A stretch of DNA of 64,000 nt from positions 3,596,001 to 3,660,000 of the forward strand of contig NZ_CP010836.1 of NCBI RefSeq assembly GCF_000935025.1. The letters run 5' to 3'. Made by a program: the position numbers and the translations under genes. The notes under the pieces are model-generated. The model made no database searches. It saw nothing but the letters and a program-made list of their open reading frames with translations, and was not told the origin of the DNA. Shown here in pieces: positions 16,771-25,743 of the stretch. Numbering within the stretch: position 1 is the first letter of the stretch; each line of letters opens with the position of its first letter. This DNA is from Sphingomonas hengshuiensis. Its GTDB lineage: Bacteria > Pseudomonadota > Alphaproteobacteria > Sphingomonadales > Sphingomonadaceae.

Positions 16771-19521
16771 ATGTCCTCCCGCTTTGACTCCGTCCCCAAC
16801 CGCCGCGCCCTGATCGACCGGCGGGGCGTCGCGGACCGGCTGGCTGCGCTCGAGGCGCCCGATGCGACGGCGCTGCGCCGCGCCGCGACGATCGAGCTCA
16901 AGGCCGCGCTCGACGCCGGGCAGGCGGAGATTGCGCGGCGGCTGGAGGAGCATCCCTCGCGCGGGCTGGAGATTGCGGCGGCGGGCGCGTTCCTGACCGA
17001 CCAGATCCTGCGGCTGCTATGGGATTTCACGACCCAGCGGCTCCACCGCAATCCCAATCCCACCACGTCGCAGCGCATGGCTTTGGTCGCGGTCGGCGGC
17101 TATGGCCGCGGCGAGATGGCGCCGCATTCGGACATCGACATCGGCTTTCTCACGCCCTGGAAAGTCACCGGCTGGAGCGAGCAGGTGATCGAATCGATGC
17201 TCTATTCGCTGTGGGACATGCAATTGAAGGTCGGGCATTCGTCGCGCTCGCTCGACGACATGGTCCGCCAGGCCAAGGCCGATGTCACCGTCCGCACCGC
17301 GCTGCTCGAGGCACGCTATGTCTGGGGCGACACCGACCTGTACGACGAGGCCGCCAAGCGCTTCAAGGCCGAGGTCCAGGCCGATACCGCGCGCACCTTC
17401 ATCGCGCAGAAGCTCGACGAGCGGAATGCGCGGCACAAAAGGATGGGCGACAGCCGCTATGTCGTCGAACCCAATATCAAGGAGGGCAAGGGCGGGCTGC
17501 GCGACCTGCACACGCTCTTCTGGATCGGCAAATATGCCTATAATGTCCGCGAAACCGCCGAACTCGTCGAGGCGGGGCTGCTGACGCGGCAGGAATATCG
17601 CCAGTTCCGCCGCGCCGAGAATTTCCTCTGGGCAGTCCGCTGCCAGCTCCACCACATCGCTGCGCGCGCCGAGGACCGGCTGACCTTCGACGTCCAGCGC
17701 GAGATCGCCGAGCGGATGCGCTTTTCGGACCGGCCGGGCATGTCGAAGGTCGAGCGTTTCATGCGCTTCTACTTCCTCCAGGCGAAGGTCGTGGGCGACC
17801 TGACCGGCGTGTTCCTCGCGCATCTGGACGAGAAATTCGCGGCGCGCGGCGGGCGGTTCGGACTGCCCAAGATGTTCCGTAAACCACGGAAACTAAAAGG
17901 ATTTTCCCTGGATCGCGGACGGCTGGCGCTGCCCCGCGACGATTTCTTTGCCGAAGACCCGGTGCGGCTGGTCGAATTGTTCCAGCTCGCCGACCTCCAC
18001 GGCCTCGAAATCCACCCGCTCGCGATGCGCGCCGCGACCCGCGATGCAAAGCTTGTGGACGATGTTCGGGAAGTTCCGCGCGCCAACGCCCTGTTCCTCG
18101 ACGTGCTGACATCGCCCCGCGATCCCGAAACCGTGCTGCGCTGGATGAACGAGGCGGGGGTGTTCGGGCGCTTCGTCCCCGATTTCGGTCGCGTCGTCGC
18201 GCAAATGCAGTTCGACATGTACCATCACTACACCGTCGACGAACACTCGATCCGCGCGATCGGGCTGCTCAACCAGATCGAGAAGGGCGAACTGGCCGAG
18301 GACCATCCGCTCGCCAGCGGCATCTTCCGCCAGATCGTGTCACGCCGCGCGCTGTACGTCTCGGTGCTGCTCCACGACATCGCCAAGGGGCGCGGCGGCG
18401 ATCATTCGCTGCTGGGCGCCGAAGTCGCCGAGCGGCTGTGCCCGCGCCTGGGGATGACCGCGGCGGAGACCGAGACGGTGGCATGGCTGGTCCGCTGGCA
18501 CCTGCTGATGTCGGCGACGGCGTTCAAGCGCGACCTGTCGGACTTCAAGACGATCCTCGACTTTGCCGGCCATGTGCAGAGCGTGGAACGGCTGCGGCTG
18601 CTGCTCGCGCTGACGATCGTCGATATCCGCGCAGTCGGCCCCGGCGTGTGGAACAGCTGGAAGCGGCAGTTGCTCACCAATTTGTTCGAGGCGACCGAGG
18701 AAGTGCTGCGGCTCGGCCACAAGCAGAAGGGCCGGGGCGAACGCATCGCCGCGAAACAAGAGGCGCTGGCGGCCATTCTGGGCTGGGATGCCGGTCGCAT
18801 GGCCGCGCTCAATGGGCGGATGACCGAGCCCTATTGGATCGCCGAACCGCTCGACGTGCTGGAACGCAACGCCCGGCTGGTCGATGCGGCAGGCGATTCA
18901 CAGCTATCGATCGAGGCGCAGGTCTATCCGGATCGCGGCGCGACGCTGGTGACGGTCTATGCGTCCGACCATCCGGGGCTGTTCTATCGCATCGCAGGGG
19001 CAATCCATGTCGCGGGCGGCAACATCATCGATGCGCGCATTCACACCACGCGCGACGGCATGGCACTCGACAATTTCCTCGTCCAGGACCCGCTGGGCCG
19101 CCCGTTCGACGAAGAGGCGAGGCTGGGCCGGATCAAGACGAGCATCGCCGACGCGCTGGCAAACCGCGCCAAGCTGTCCGAACGGCTGCGCACCCGCCCG
19201 CTACCGCGGCTGCGCGCCGACGCCTTTGCGATCGAACCCAATGTGTTCATCGACAACAACGCGTCGAACCGCTTCACCGTGATCGAAGTCAACGCGCGCG
19301 ACCGCCCCGCGCTGCTCTATGCACTGGCGCACGCGCTGTTCCAGTCGAAGGTGACGATCCATTCGGCGCACGTCGCCACCTATGGCGAGCGCGCCGTGGA
19401 TACGTTCTACCTCACGGATTTGATCGGTGATAAGATCGAAAGCGCGGCGCGATTGAAAGCCATCGAACGCCGTCTGCTGGAGGCAGCAGGCGGGCAGGAG
19501 ATCAGCGAACAGGCCGCTTAG
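16771..19521 (+). CDS. glnD: [Protein-PII] uridylyltransferase / uridylyl-removing enzyme
   Basis: Senses glutamine and adds or removes UMP on PII proteins, setting nitrogen control. The 916 residues show the family order: nucleotidyltransferase with GGYGRGE (109-115) and HSDIDIGF (119-126), the PII-UTase linker helix region, an HD phosphohydrolase site (LLHDIAKGRGGDHS, about 533-546) for uridylyl removal, and two C-terminal ACT domains (ASDHPGLFYRIAG near 730; ARDRPALLYALAH near 840) for glutamine. I chose ATG 16771 (MSSRFDSVPN); the frame reaches back into the IS30 right end, but those residues are not family-like. No PII or glutamine synthetase gene is nearby. Confidence 0.97.
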   Translation: MSSRFDSVPNRRALIDRRGVADRLAALEAPDATALRRAATIELKAALDAGQAEIARRLEEHPSRGLEIAAAGAFLTDQILRLLWDFTTQRLHRNPNPTTSQRMALVAVGGYGRGEMAPHSDIDIGFLTPWKVTGWSEQVIESMLYSLWDMQLKVGHSSRSLDDMVRQAKADVTVRTALLEARYVWGDTDLYDEAAKRFKAEVQADTARTFIAQKLDERNARHKRMGDSRYVVEPNIKEGKGGLRDLHTLFWIGKYAYNVRETAELVEAGLLTRQEYRQFRRAENFLWAVRCQLHHIAARAEDRLTFDVQREIAERMRFSDRPGMSKVERFMRFYFLQAKVVGDLTGVFLAHLDEKFAARGGRFGLPKMFRKPRKLKGFSLDRGRLALPRDDFFAEDPVRLVELFQLADLHGLEIHPLAMRAATRDAKLVDDVREVPRANALFLDVLTSPRDPETVLRWMNEAGVFGRFVPDFGRVVAQMQFDMYHHYTVDEHSIRAIGLLNQIEKGELAEDHPLASGIFRQIVSRRALYVSVLLHDIAKGRGGDHSLLGAEVAERLCPRLGMTAAETETVAWLVRWHLLMSATAFKRDLSDFKTILDFAGHVQSVERLRLLLALTIVDIRAVGPGVWNSWKRQLLTNLFEATEEVLRLGHKQKGRGERIAAKQEALAAILGWDAGRMAALNGRMTEPYWIAEPLDVLERNARLVDAAGDSQLSIEAQVYPDRGATLVTVYASDHPGLFYRIAGAIHVAGGNIIDARIHTTRDGMALDNFLVQDPLGRPFDEEARLGRIKTSIADALANRAKLSERLRTRPLPRLRADAFAIEPNVFIDNNASNRFTVIEVNARDRPALLYALAHALFQSKVTIHSAHVATYGERAVDTFYLTDLIGDKIESAARLKAIERRLLEAAGGQEISEQAA

Positions 19522-19536
19522 CAGGGGGGAGTTGCA

Positions 19537-19920
19537 ATGCCGGTGATCGGATTGGGCGGCTATTTCTTTCGCGCGAAGGATCCGGAGGGGCTGAAGACCT
19601 GGTATCGCGAGATGCTGGGCGTCGGCGGCGGATGCGGGCGCGATGCGCAGGGCGAGACCAGCGACTGGTTCTGGCACCCCGAGCCGGGGCCGGTGGTGTT
19701 CGAACCGTTCAAGGCCGACAGCGACTATTTCGCCGCCGACAAGCAGGTGATGCTCAACCTGCGCGTGACCGACATCGACAGCCTGCTGGAGCAACTCAAC
19801 GCGGCGGGTGTCGAGATCACTACCAAGCCCGAATGGGACACCCCCGAAACCGGGCGCTTCGCGCGCATCCACGACCCCGAGGGCAACCCGATCGAATTGT
19901 GGGAGCCGCCTGCGCAATGA
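19537..19920 (+). CDS. VOC-family (glyoxalase/bleomycin-resistance fold) protein
   Basis: A 127-residue single-domain VOC protein. The beta-alpha-beta3 pattern begins GLGGYFFRAKDPEGLKTWY and ends with the usual metal-side motif HDPEGNPIELWEP, which supplies the C-terminal Glu ligand. The specific reaction is unknown. It lies 15 bp after glnD with a GGGGGAG ribosome binding site, and its stop overlaps the start of the next gene (ATGA), so it may be co-expressed with both. Confidence 0.88.
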   Translation: MPVIGLGGYFFRAKDPEGLKTWYREMLGVGGGCGRDAQGETSDWFWHPEPGPVVFEPFKADSDYFAADKQVMLNLRVTDIDSLLEQLNAAGVEITTKPEWDTPETGRFARIHDPEGNPIELWEPPAQ

Positions 19921-20657
19921 CGCCCGAAGATGCGGCGCTGCTGGCGCGCGTCGAGGCGCTGGCGATCGATCCGGACGGCGCTGCCCTGTCTTTCGTAGGT
20001 CGGCTCGCGCGCGAAAACGGCTGGCCGCCAGCCTATGCGCGCCGCGTCGATCGCGAATATCGGCGCTTTCTGTTTCTGGCAGCGACGGCGTCGCATCCGG
20101 TAACGCCGTCGGATGCCGTCGACCAGGCCTGGCATCTCCACCTCGCCTATACGCGCAGCTATTGGGACGATCTGTGCGGAGCGGTGCTGGGGCGCGCGCT
20201 CCACCACGGCCCTACGGCGGGCGGGCGCGACGAGGACCGGCGCTATCGCACGCAATATGCGGCCACGCTCGATCGCTACCGTCAGGTCTTTGGTACGCCA
20301 CCCCCCGCCGATGTGTGGCCGCCCGAGGTGGAGCGATTCGGCGGGCGTTTCGTGCGCGTGGATCGCGGGCGCGCCTGGGTCGTCCCGCATAGCCTGGTCG
20401 CGCCGCTGCTTGGGGTGCCCGTGCTGGCGGGGTGCGGGCTGCTCGCGGCAAACAGCACCGGGACAAACGGTGGCAGCGCCTGGATATCCTACGCCGTGCT
20501 GCTCGTGATCGCCGCAGTGATCCTTGTGGCAATCTGGCGCACGCCGCGCGATCGGCGGCGAGGGAGCGGCTGCGGAACCAGTTGCGGCAGCGATGGCGGC
20601 GATTCCAGCCACGGCGGCGGGGATGGCTGCGGAGGCGGCGGCTGCGGGGGCGATTAA
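19917..20657 (+). CDS. GRDP-like protein with membrane anchor and Gly/Cys-rich tail
   Basis: Unknown function, 246 residues. The first ~125 residues match the glycine-rich-domain-containing-protein-like pattern (DQAWHLHLAYTRSYWDDLCGAVLG, then a Y-x-x-TL-x-x-Y segment and FGTPPPADVWPP). Two hydrophobic segments follow (about 150-168 and 180-200). The last ~40 residues are a Gly/Ser/Cys tail (CGTSCG, GDGCGGGGCGGD) that could bind metal or form disulfides. The start overlaps the VOC gene stop. The whole resembles bacterial TIGR04222-type membrane proteins with Cys-rich ends. The tail's cellular side is unclear. Confidence 0.7.
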   Translation: MTPEDAALLARVEALAIDPDGAALSFVGRLARENGWPPAYARRVDREYRRFLFLAATASHPVTPSDAVDQAWHLHLAYTRSYWDDLCGAVLGRALHHGPTAGGRDEDRRYRTQYAATLDRYRQVFGTPPPADVWPPEVERFGGRFVRVDRGRAWVVPHSLVAPLLGVPVLAGCGLLAANSTGTNGGSAWISYAVLLVIAAVILVAIWRTPRDRRRGSGCGTSCGSDGGDSSHGGGDGCGGGGCGGD

Positions 20658-20729
20658 TGCTATTTCCGCAAGCGCGGTCAGGCGCGCCCGAAAGCGCCGA
20701 ATTAGGGCAAGGGCACCACGGAGAACCCC

Positions 20730-21617
20730 ATGACGCCCGATGCCCGCCACCACTACCGGTCCCGCATGGAGCGCGTGCTCGATCATATCGACGCGCATCT
20801 CGATGAAGCGCTCGACGTCGAACTATTGAGCGGCGTCGCTGCCTTTTCGCGCTTTCATTTCCACCGCCAGTTCACGGCTTTGTGCGGGCTTCCCGTCCAG
20901 CGTTATGTGCAACTGGCGCGGATGAAGCGGGCGTCGTGGCGGCTGGCCTTTCGCCCCGATGCGCGCGTGACCGACATTGCGTTCGACGCCGGCTATGCCG
21001 CGCCCGAAAGCTTCACGCGCGCCTTTCGCCAGGCGTTCGGCCAGCCGCCCAGCGCGTTTCGGGACGCGCCCGATTGGGCTCCGTGGCAGGCGGCAATGGC
21101 GCCGCTGACCCATGCCAGGAGCCTGACCATGCAATCCAATTTCGCGCTCGACGACGTGACCCTGATCCACTTTCCCGAAACCCGCATTGCCGTGATGGAG
21201 CATCGCGGCGACCCCGCGCTGATCGGCGACACGCTCCGCCGCTTCATCGACTGGCGCCGTCGTACCGGGCTGGCCCCGAGCCGCAGCGCGACGTTCAACC
21301 TGTTTCACACCGACCCCGAACAGGGCGCCGCCGAGGATCACCGGCTCGGGCTGGGTGCGACGGTGAACGCCGGGTTCGTGTCCGATCAGGCGGACGTGAC
21401 GGTCGAGACGATCCCCGCGGGTCGCTGTGCGGTATTGCGCGTCACCGGGCCCGACGCGGCGCTGCGCCCGGCGGCGGACTGGCTGTATCGCGAATGGTTG
21501 CCCGTCAGCGGCGAGGAACTGCGCGACTTTCCGTTCTTCGGCCAGCGCATCCGCTTCTTCCCCGACGTGCCCGAGCAGGAAGCGGTGATCGACCTGTTCC
21601 TTCCGCTAAAAGACTGA
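20730..21617 (+). CDS. AraC-family regulator with GyrI-like effector domain
   Basis: Transcriptional regulator with the SoxS/Rob-type layout, 295 residues. An N-terminal AraC double HTH (about 8-108: LLSGVAAFSRFHFHRQF ... VTDIAFDAGYAAPESFTRAFRQAFGQPPSAF) is fused to a GyrI/SbmC-like small-molecule-binding domain (about 130-295). Proteins of this type respond to drugs or other amphipathic ligands. A second, separate member is encoded at 34139-34981. A strong hairpin terminator follows the stop. Confidence 0.9.
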   Translation: MTPDARHHYRSRMERVLDHIDAHLDEALDVELLSGVAAFSRFHFHRQFTALCGLPVQRYVQLARMKRASWRLAFRPDARVTDIAFDAGYAAPESFTRAFRQAFGQPPSAFRDAPDWAPWQAAMAPLTHARSLTMQSNFALDDVTLIHFPETRIAVMEHRGDPALIGDTLRRFIDWRRRTGLAPSRSATFNLFHTDPEQGAAEDHRLGLGATVNAGFVSDQADVTVETIPAGRCAVLRVTGPDAALRPAADWLYREWLPVSGEELRDFPFFGQRIRFFPDVPEQEAVIDLFLPLKD

Positions 21618-21626
21618 GCCCAACGG

Positions 21627-21658
21627 AAAAGGCCCCCGCCATCCGGCAGGGGCCTTTT
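21627..21658. terminator. Bidirectional intrinsic terminator
   Basis: Stem AAAAGGCCCC/GGGGCCTTTT (10 bp, extended by further pairs towards an ATCC loop) between the convergent AraC-type and infC genes. A run of T follows on the plus strand and the complementary A-run serves the minus strand, so it can end both transcripts. Confidence 0.9.
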
Positions 21659-21685
21659 ATCGTCCGGTCCGAAACCCGAATCAGC

Positions 21686-22231
21686 TTACTTCGGTGCGAG
21701 CACCATCAGCATCTGGCGGCCTTCCATGCGCGGATGGCTCTCGACCTTCGCGTCTTCGGCGGTGTCGTCCTGCACGCGCTTGAGCAGCACCATGCCGAGC
21801 TGGCCGTGCGAAAGCTCGCGACCGCGGAAGCGGAGCGTCACCTTGACCTTGTCGCCTTCGCCGATGAACTTGTGGATCGCCCGCATCTTCACATCGTAGT
21901 CGTGATCGTCGATGTTCGGACGCATTTTGATCTCCTTGATCTCCTGCGTCTTCTGCGATTTCCGGGCGATGTTCGCCTTCTTCTGGGCCTCGTACTTGAA
22001 CTTGCCCACGTCGAGGAACTTGGCGACGGGCGGATCGGCGTTCGGAGACACCTCTACCAGATCAAGCCCTACCTCGCGCGCCTGCTCCATCGCCTCGCGC
22101 GTGTACATGACGCCGAGATTCTCGCCGTCCTGATCGATCACCCGCACCTTTGGCGACTGGATGAATTCGTTGAAGCGCGGGCCGTTCATCGGCGGCGGCG
22201 CCAGGGGGCGCCGGGTCATGGGAGGACGGAT
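21686..22231 (-). CDS. infC: Translation initiation factor IF-3, probable ATC start codon
   Basis: Binds the 30S subunit, prevents subunit joining and rejects non-canonical start codons. The IF3 N-domain ([21 protein letters not shown]), linker and C-domain ([16 protein letters not shown] ... MLMVLAP) are complete. ATG 22219 ([10 protein letters not shown]) has no Shine-Dalgarno at useful distance: the AGGAG is 20 nt away. The in-frame ATC at 22231-22229 is 8 nt from that AGGAG and gives [10 protein letters not shown], 181 residues. Non-AUG infC starts are a known autoregulation device in other bacteria. The choice of ATC here is inference from spacing. The terminator at 21627 lies downstream. 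Confidence 0.9.
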   Translation of the reverse strand: MRPPMTRRPLAPPPMNGPRFNEFIQSPKVRVIDQDGENLGVMYTREAMEQAREVGLDLVEVSPNADPPVAKFLDVGKFKYEAQKKANIARKSQKTQEIKEIKMRPNIDDHDYDVKMRAIHKFIGEGDKVKVTLRFRGRELSHGQLGMVLLKRVQDDTAEDAKVESHPRMEGRQMLMVLAPK

Positions 22232-22412
22232 AGGTATTTCTCCTGTGGTCGTTCAGTACAACGGGCTTAGATACCGCACCAACGCACGATCCGGTAGCCC
22301 GGACCGCTGCTTTGGTACGATTCGCGGCGCATTGTGGCGCGCGCGCATCGCTCCATATCGGCGCGCCGCCGCGATTCCACAAGGGGATCGCGACGGCGCC
22401 TGCCGAGTCACC

Positions 22413-22979
22413 TTATTCGGGCGCTTTCGCCACCCCGACCAGCGCCGGGCGCAACAGCCGGTCGCGGATCATATAGCCCGCCTGGATTTCCTGCACGACC
22501 GTCCCCGGCGCGACATCGGCGCTGGGCAGTTCCATCATCGCCTGATGGCGATTGGGGTCGAGCGATTCGCCCACCGCCACGATCTTCGAGATGCCATGGC
22601 GGGCGAAGATCGAATCCAGCTCGCGCCCGGTCGCGTCCAGCCCCGTTACCAGCCCCTTGAACTTCTCGTCCTCGCGCAGTTCGACCGGAATCGCGGCCAA
22701 TGCGCGGGTGAGATTGTCGGCGACCGACAGCACGTCGCGCGCGAAATGCGTCGCGGCATAGGTGCGCGCGTCGGCGGCTTCCTTCTCGGCGCGGCGGCGG
22801 ACATTCTGCGTCTCGGCCTGGGCATAGAGGACCGCCGCCTTCGCCTCGGCAAGCTGCGCCTCCAACTCGGCGGCACGGTCTGCCGTCGCCACTTCGGGCG
22901 CCTGCTCAGCGGTCTCCTCGCGCAGCGGGGTATCGGTGTCCTGCATGTCTGCAGTCATTTTCTCGTCTTCCTTGGACAT
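22413..22979 (-). CDS. grpE: Nucleotide exchange factor GrpE
   Basis: Co-chaperone that releases ADP from DnaK during protein refolding. The product is 188 residues from ATG 22979 (MSKEDEKMTADM); ATG 22958 is an alternative. An acidic, disordered N-terminus is followed by a long coiled coil (ELEAQLAEAKAAVLYAQAETQNVRRRAEKE) and the beta-domain ending with the GrpE signature VVQEIQAGYMIRDRLLRPALVGVAK. It lies 34 bp downstream of hrcA in the same direction, the common hrcA-grpE heat-shock operon. No CIRCE element was seen. Confidence 0.96.
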   Translation of the reverse strand: MSKEDEKMTADMQDTDTPLREETAEQAPEVATADRAAELEAQLAEAKAAVLYAQAETQNVRRRAEKEAADARTYAATHFARDVLSVADNLTRALAAIPVELREDEKFKGLVTGLDATGRELDSIFARHGISKIVAVGESLDPNRHQAMMELPSADVAPGTVVQEIQAGYMIRDRLLRPALVGVAKAPE

Positions 22980-23013
22980 AATTCCCTGTTCGTATTCGCT
23001 CACCTGCCGGCGG

Positions 23014-24057
23014 TCACGCCAGTATTCGCGCCATCGTCGCCGCCGTGAAATCCACCATGGGTACGACGCGCGCATAGTTCAACCGAGTCGGGCCGATCAC
23101 CCCGACTACGCCGACCACCCGCCCGTCGAGCGCGCGCACCGGCTTGGCAATGACCGACGAGCCCGACAACGCAAAGAGCTTGTTCTCGGACCCAATGAAG
23201 ATCCGCGTCGCCTCGCCTTCGCGCGCGCTGTCGAGCAGCCGGGCGATCTCCTCCTTGCCCTCCAGCTCGTCGAGCAGCTGGCGGACGCGGTCGAGGTCCT
23301 CGGCGGCGGCGGCGTCGATCAGCCGCGCCTGGCCGCGTACGATCAGCACCGGGCGCCGCCCGCCATCCTCGCTCCACACCGCCAACCCGCGCTCGACCAG
23401 CGCCGCCGCGACGCTGTCCAGCGCCGCACGCTGCGCCCCCAGGTCGCGCTCGATCCGCGCCCGCGCCTCGGCCAGCGTCAGCCCGGTGAGCATCGCGCTC
23501 ATATAATTCGCGGCCTGTTGCAACGATCCGGGGTCGATCCCGCCGGGCAGCTCGACGACGCGGTTCTCGACCGACCCGTCCTCGCCCACCAGCACCGCCA
23601 GCGCGCGATCATGGCTGAGCGGCACGAACCCGAACTGGCGCAGCACCGGCTCGGCCTTGGGCACCAGCACCAGCCCCGCACAGGCCGATAGCCCGGAGAG
23701 CGTGGCAGTGGTGCTGGCCAGCGCCTCCTCGATCGGCCCCACCTGCCCCGCGCGCGCCTCGATCGCGGCGCGCTCCTCGGCGGAGGGCTCGCTGGCCTGC
23801 ATCATCCCGTCGACGAACAGCCGCAGCCCCGATTGCGTCGGCATCCGCCCCGCGCTGGTATGCGGCGCGGCGAGCAGCCCGGCTTCCTCCAGGTCCTGCA
23901 TCACGTTGCGGATCGAGGCGGGCGACAGGCTGAGCGCCGAAATCTTGGAAATCGTCCGCGACCCCACCGGTGCGCCGGTATCCAGATAGGATTCGACCAC
24001 GATACGGAACACGTCGCGCGCGCGATCGGTAAGTTCGTGGATCGGGGGTGTGGTCAT
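23014..24057 (-). CDS. hrcA: Heat-inducible transcriptional repressor HrcA
   Basis: Represses chaperone genes by binding CIRCE operators; its folding depends on GroEL. The 347 residues from ATG 24057 (MTTPPIHELTDRARDVF) have an N-terminal winged helix (GAPVGSRTISKI, SPASIRNVMQDLEEAGLL, PHTSAGRMPT) and a GAF-like dimerisation domain. They end with the family motif GVIGPTRLNYARVVPMVDF. The frame extends upstream to 24159, but that part lies in repeat DNA. First gene of the hrcA-grpE operon. No CIRCE inverted repeat (TTAGCACTC-N9-GAGTGCTAA) is visible upstream; its targets are probably elsewhere. Confidence 0.97.
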   Translation of the reverse strand: MTTPPIHELTDRARDVFRIVVESYLDTGAPVGSRTISKISALSLSPASIRNVMQDLEEAGLLAAPHTSAGRMPTQSGLRLFVDGMMQASEPSAEERAAIEARAGQVGPIEEALASTTATLSGLSACAGLVLVPKAEPVLRQFGFVPLSHDRALAVLVGEDGSVENRVVELPGGIDPGSLQQAANYMSAMLTGLTLAEARARIERDLGAQRAALDSVAAALVERGLAVWSEDGGRRPVLIVRGQARLIDAAAAEDLDRVRQLLDELEGKEEIARLLDSAREGEATRIFIGSENKLFALSGSSVIAKPVRALDGRVVGVVGVIGPTRLNYARVVPMVDFTAATMARILA

Positions 24058-24139
24058 ACCCCCTGATGTAGGCTGCGGCGGCCCAAGCCTCAACGGTTTA
24101 GCGGGGGTTGGCTCAGAAGGCGCGAGCAGGAAAGAAGGG

Positions 24140-24407
24140 TTTCTCGCGCAAAGGCGCAAAGACGCGAAGAAGCTGGGGCGTAATCGGGCGGCGCAGCCGC
24201 TGCCAAATCTCGATGCGCGGTCGATTGCGCGATGGCCTCACGTCCCTGGGCTTTGTGCCTTTGTGGCTTTGTGTGAGAACATCTTCCACCCTGCCGAAAG
24301 CAGAATTCCTTCACACAAAGCCACGAAGCCACAAAGGAGTGGCGGCCACCTCACCCAGGCCACACCGGCCTTTGCGCCTTTGCGCCTTTGCGCCTTTGCG
24401 CGAGAAA
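24140..24407. repeat. 268-bp nested palindromic intergenic element
   Basis: The outer arms 24140-24160 and 24387-24407 are perfect 21-bp inverted repeats (core TTTGCGCC/GGCGCAAA). The inner arms 24251-24276 and 24311-24336 are 26-bp inverted repeats with two mismatches (CTTTGTGGC type). The right outer arm belongs to a tandem array of the 8-mer TTTGCGCC (24371-24402, four units, the last one changed). It fills the otherwise gene-free gap between hrcA and a lipoprotein gene. It looks like a miniature repeat element without a coding frame. Confidence 0.85.
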
Positions 24408-24437
24408 GACCTTCTTCCTACCTGCGCACACCCAGCC

Positions 24438-24938
24438 TCAGGGCCGCTCCCCGATCAACGCCGCGATCGGCAGCGCATCCGGGGCGTGCCCCAGCGCGTC
24501 GGCGATCGGCCGCGTCTCGCCGAGATTGCATCCGAAATAATAATAGAGATGCTGGCTGTCGCCGATCGCGCGCGTCCAACGCACATCGACGCTCGGCATG
24601 TCGGTCGCGGCATTGGTGCAGCGCGATTCGCCGGGAGCGTAGCGCACCTCGCCGCTTTCGGGCCGATAGGGCGCGAGCGCGGCGGCGAAAGCTTCATATT
24701 GCGCAGGAGTAGCCGTGAAGGCCCGCTCGCCCGAGACGGCAGTGAAGCGCTTGCCGGTGAAGACCCCGCTCCCGTCGGGTCGCACCGTCACCGAATAGAC
24801 CGGGCACGCCCCGAAGCACATGCCCGTCTCATAGGTGATCGAATCGCCCTCGATCGCCACTGGCCCGCCGGGGCGCGATGGCTGGACGCAGCCCGCCAGT
24901 GCCAGCGCCGCCGCTCCGCCAATTGCCCAATTCCGCAT
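24438..24938 (-). CDS. DUF6438-type lipoprotein
   Basis: Function unknown. The 166-residue product starts at ATG 24938 with GGAGAG upstream. Residues 1-17 form a lipoprotein signal with lipobox LAGC, so it is expected to be membrane-anchored. The mature part contains the DUF6438 pattern near its start ([19 protein letters not shown] ... GVFTG) and two further Cys (RCTN, FGCN) that could form disulfides. It is divergent from rph. Confidence 0.8.
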   Translation of the reverse strand: MRNWAIGGAAALALAGCVQPSRPGGPVAIEGDSITYETGMCFGACPVYSVTVRPDGSGVFTGKRFTAVSGERAFTATPAQYEAFAAALAPYRPESGEVRYAPGESRCTNAATDMPSVDVRWTRAIGDSQHLYYYFGCNLGETRPIADALGHAPDALPIAALIGERP

Positions 24939-25029
24939 CGCATCTCTCCCCTGGATCGTCCGCCAAGACTGGCGCGTTGCTAACGCACGGTCTAGGTGCC
25001 CGGGCCAACCTTGCAGGAGACTGAAGCAG

Positions 25030-25743
25030 ATGCGCCCATCCGGCCGCGCCCCCGACGAGATGCGGGCAATCACCATTGAACCCCATTTCACCCGCCACGC
25101 CGAAGGATCGGTGCTGATTGGCTTCGGCGATACCCGCGTGCTGGTGACCGCGAGCATCGAAGAGCGGATTCCGCCCTGGCTGCGCGGCAAGGGCGAAGGC
25201 TGGGTGACGGCGGAATATGGCATGCTCCCCCGCGCCACCCATACGCGCGGCCAGCGCGAGGCGGCCAAGGGCAAGCAATCGGGGCGGACGCAGGAAATCC
25301 AGCGGCTGATCGGGCGCAGCCTTCGCGCAGTGACCGACCTCAAGGCGCTGGGCGAGCGCCAGATCACGCTCGATTGCGACGTGCTCCAGGCCGATGGCGG
25401 CACGCGGACGGCGGCGATTTCGGGCGCATGGGTCGCGCTGCGGCTGGCGACGAACAAGCTGCTGGCGGCGGGCCAGCTCGAAAAGGACCCGATCCTGACC
25501 CAGGTCGCGGCGGTGAGCTGCGGCATCTATCAGGGCAATCCGGTGCTCGACCTCGACTATATCGAAGATTCGGGCGCCGACGCCGATGCGAACTTCGTCC
25601 TGCTGGCAGACGGCAAGATCGCCGAGGCGCAGGCGACGGCAGAAGGTGCGACCTATGACGAGGAAGGGCTGCTCCGCCTCCTCCGCCTCGCGCGGATCGG
25701 CTGCACCCGCATCTTCGACGCGCAGTTGAAGGCCGTCGGATGA
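25030..25743 (+). CDS. rph: Ribonuclease PH
   Basis: Phosphorolytic 3'-5' exoribonuclease that trims tRNA 3' ends; acts as a hexamer in the cytoplasm. The 237 residues match the family from [12 protein letters not shown], through the conserved [17 protein letters not shown] and [22 protein letters not shown] segments, to [14 protein letters not shown], the phosphate and metal site. ATG 25030 has GGAG 10 nt upstream. Its stop overlaps the rdgB start (ATGA), a common pairing. Confidence 0.97.
   Translation: MRPSGRAPDEMRAITIEPHFTRHAEGSVLIGFGDTRVLVTASIEERIPPWLRGKGEGWVTAEYGMLPRATHTRGQREAAKGKQSGRTQEIQRLIGRSLRAVTDLKALGERQITLDCDVLQADGGTRTAAISGAWVALRLATNKLLAAGQLEKDPILTQVAAVSCGIYQGNPVLDLDYIEDSGADADANFVLLADGKIAEAQATAEGATYDEEGLLRLLRLARIGCTRIFDAQLKAVG

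Noticed and set aside
24058..24437. CIRCE operator upstream of hrcA
   Set aside because: The expected TTAGCACTC-N9-GAGTGCTAA is absent; the inverted repeats present have different sequence and size.
24835..25029. N-terminal extension of RNase PH
   Set aside because: The extra 65 codons overlap the divergent lipoprotein gene and are not RNase PH-like; the family start MRPSGR with a Shine-Dalgarno is at 25030.
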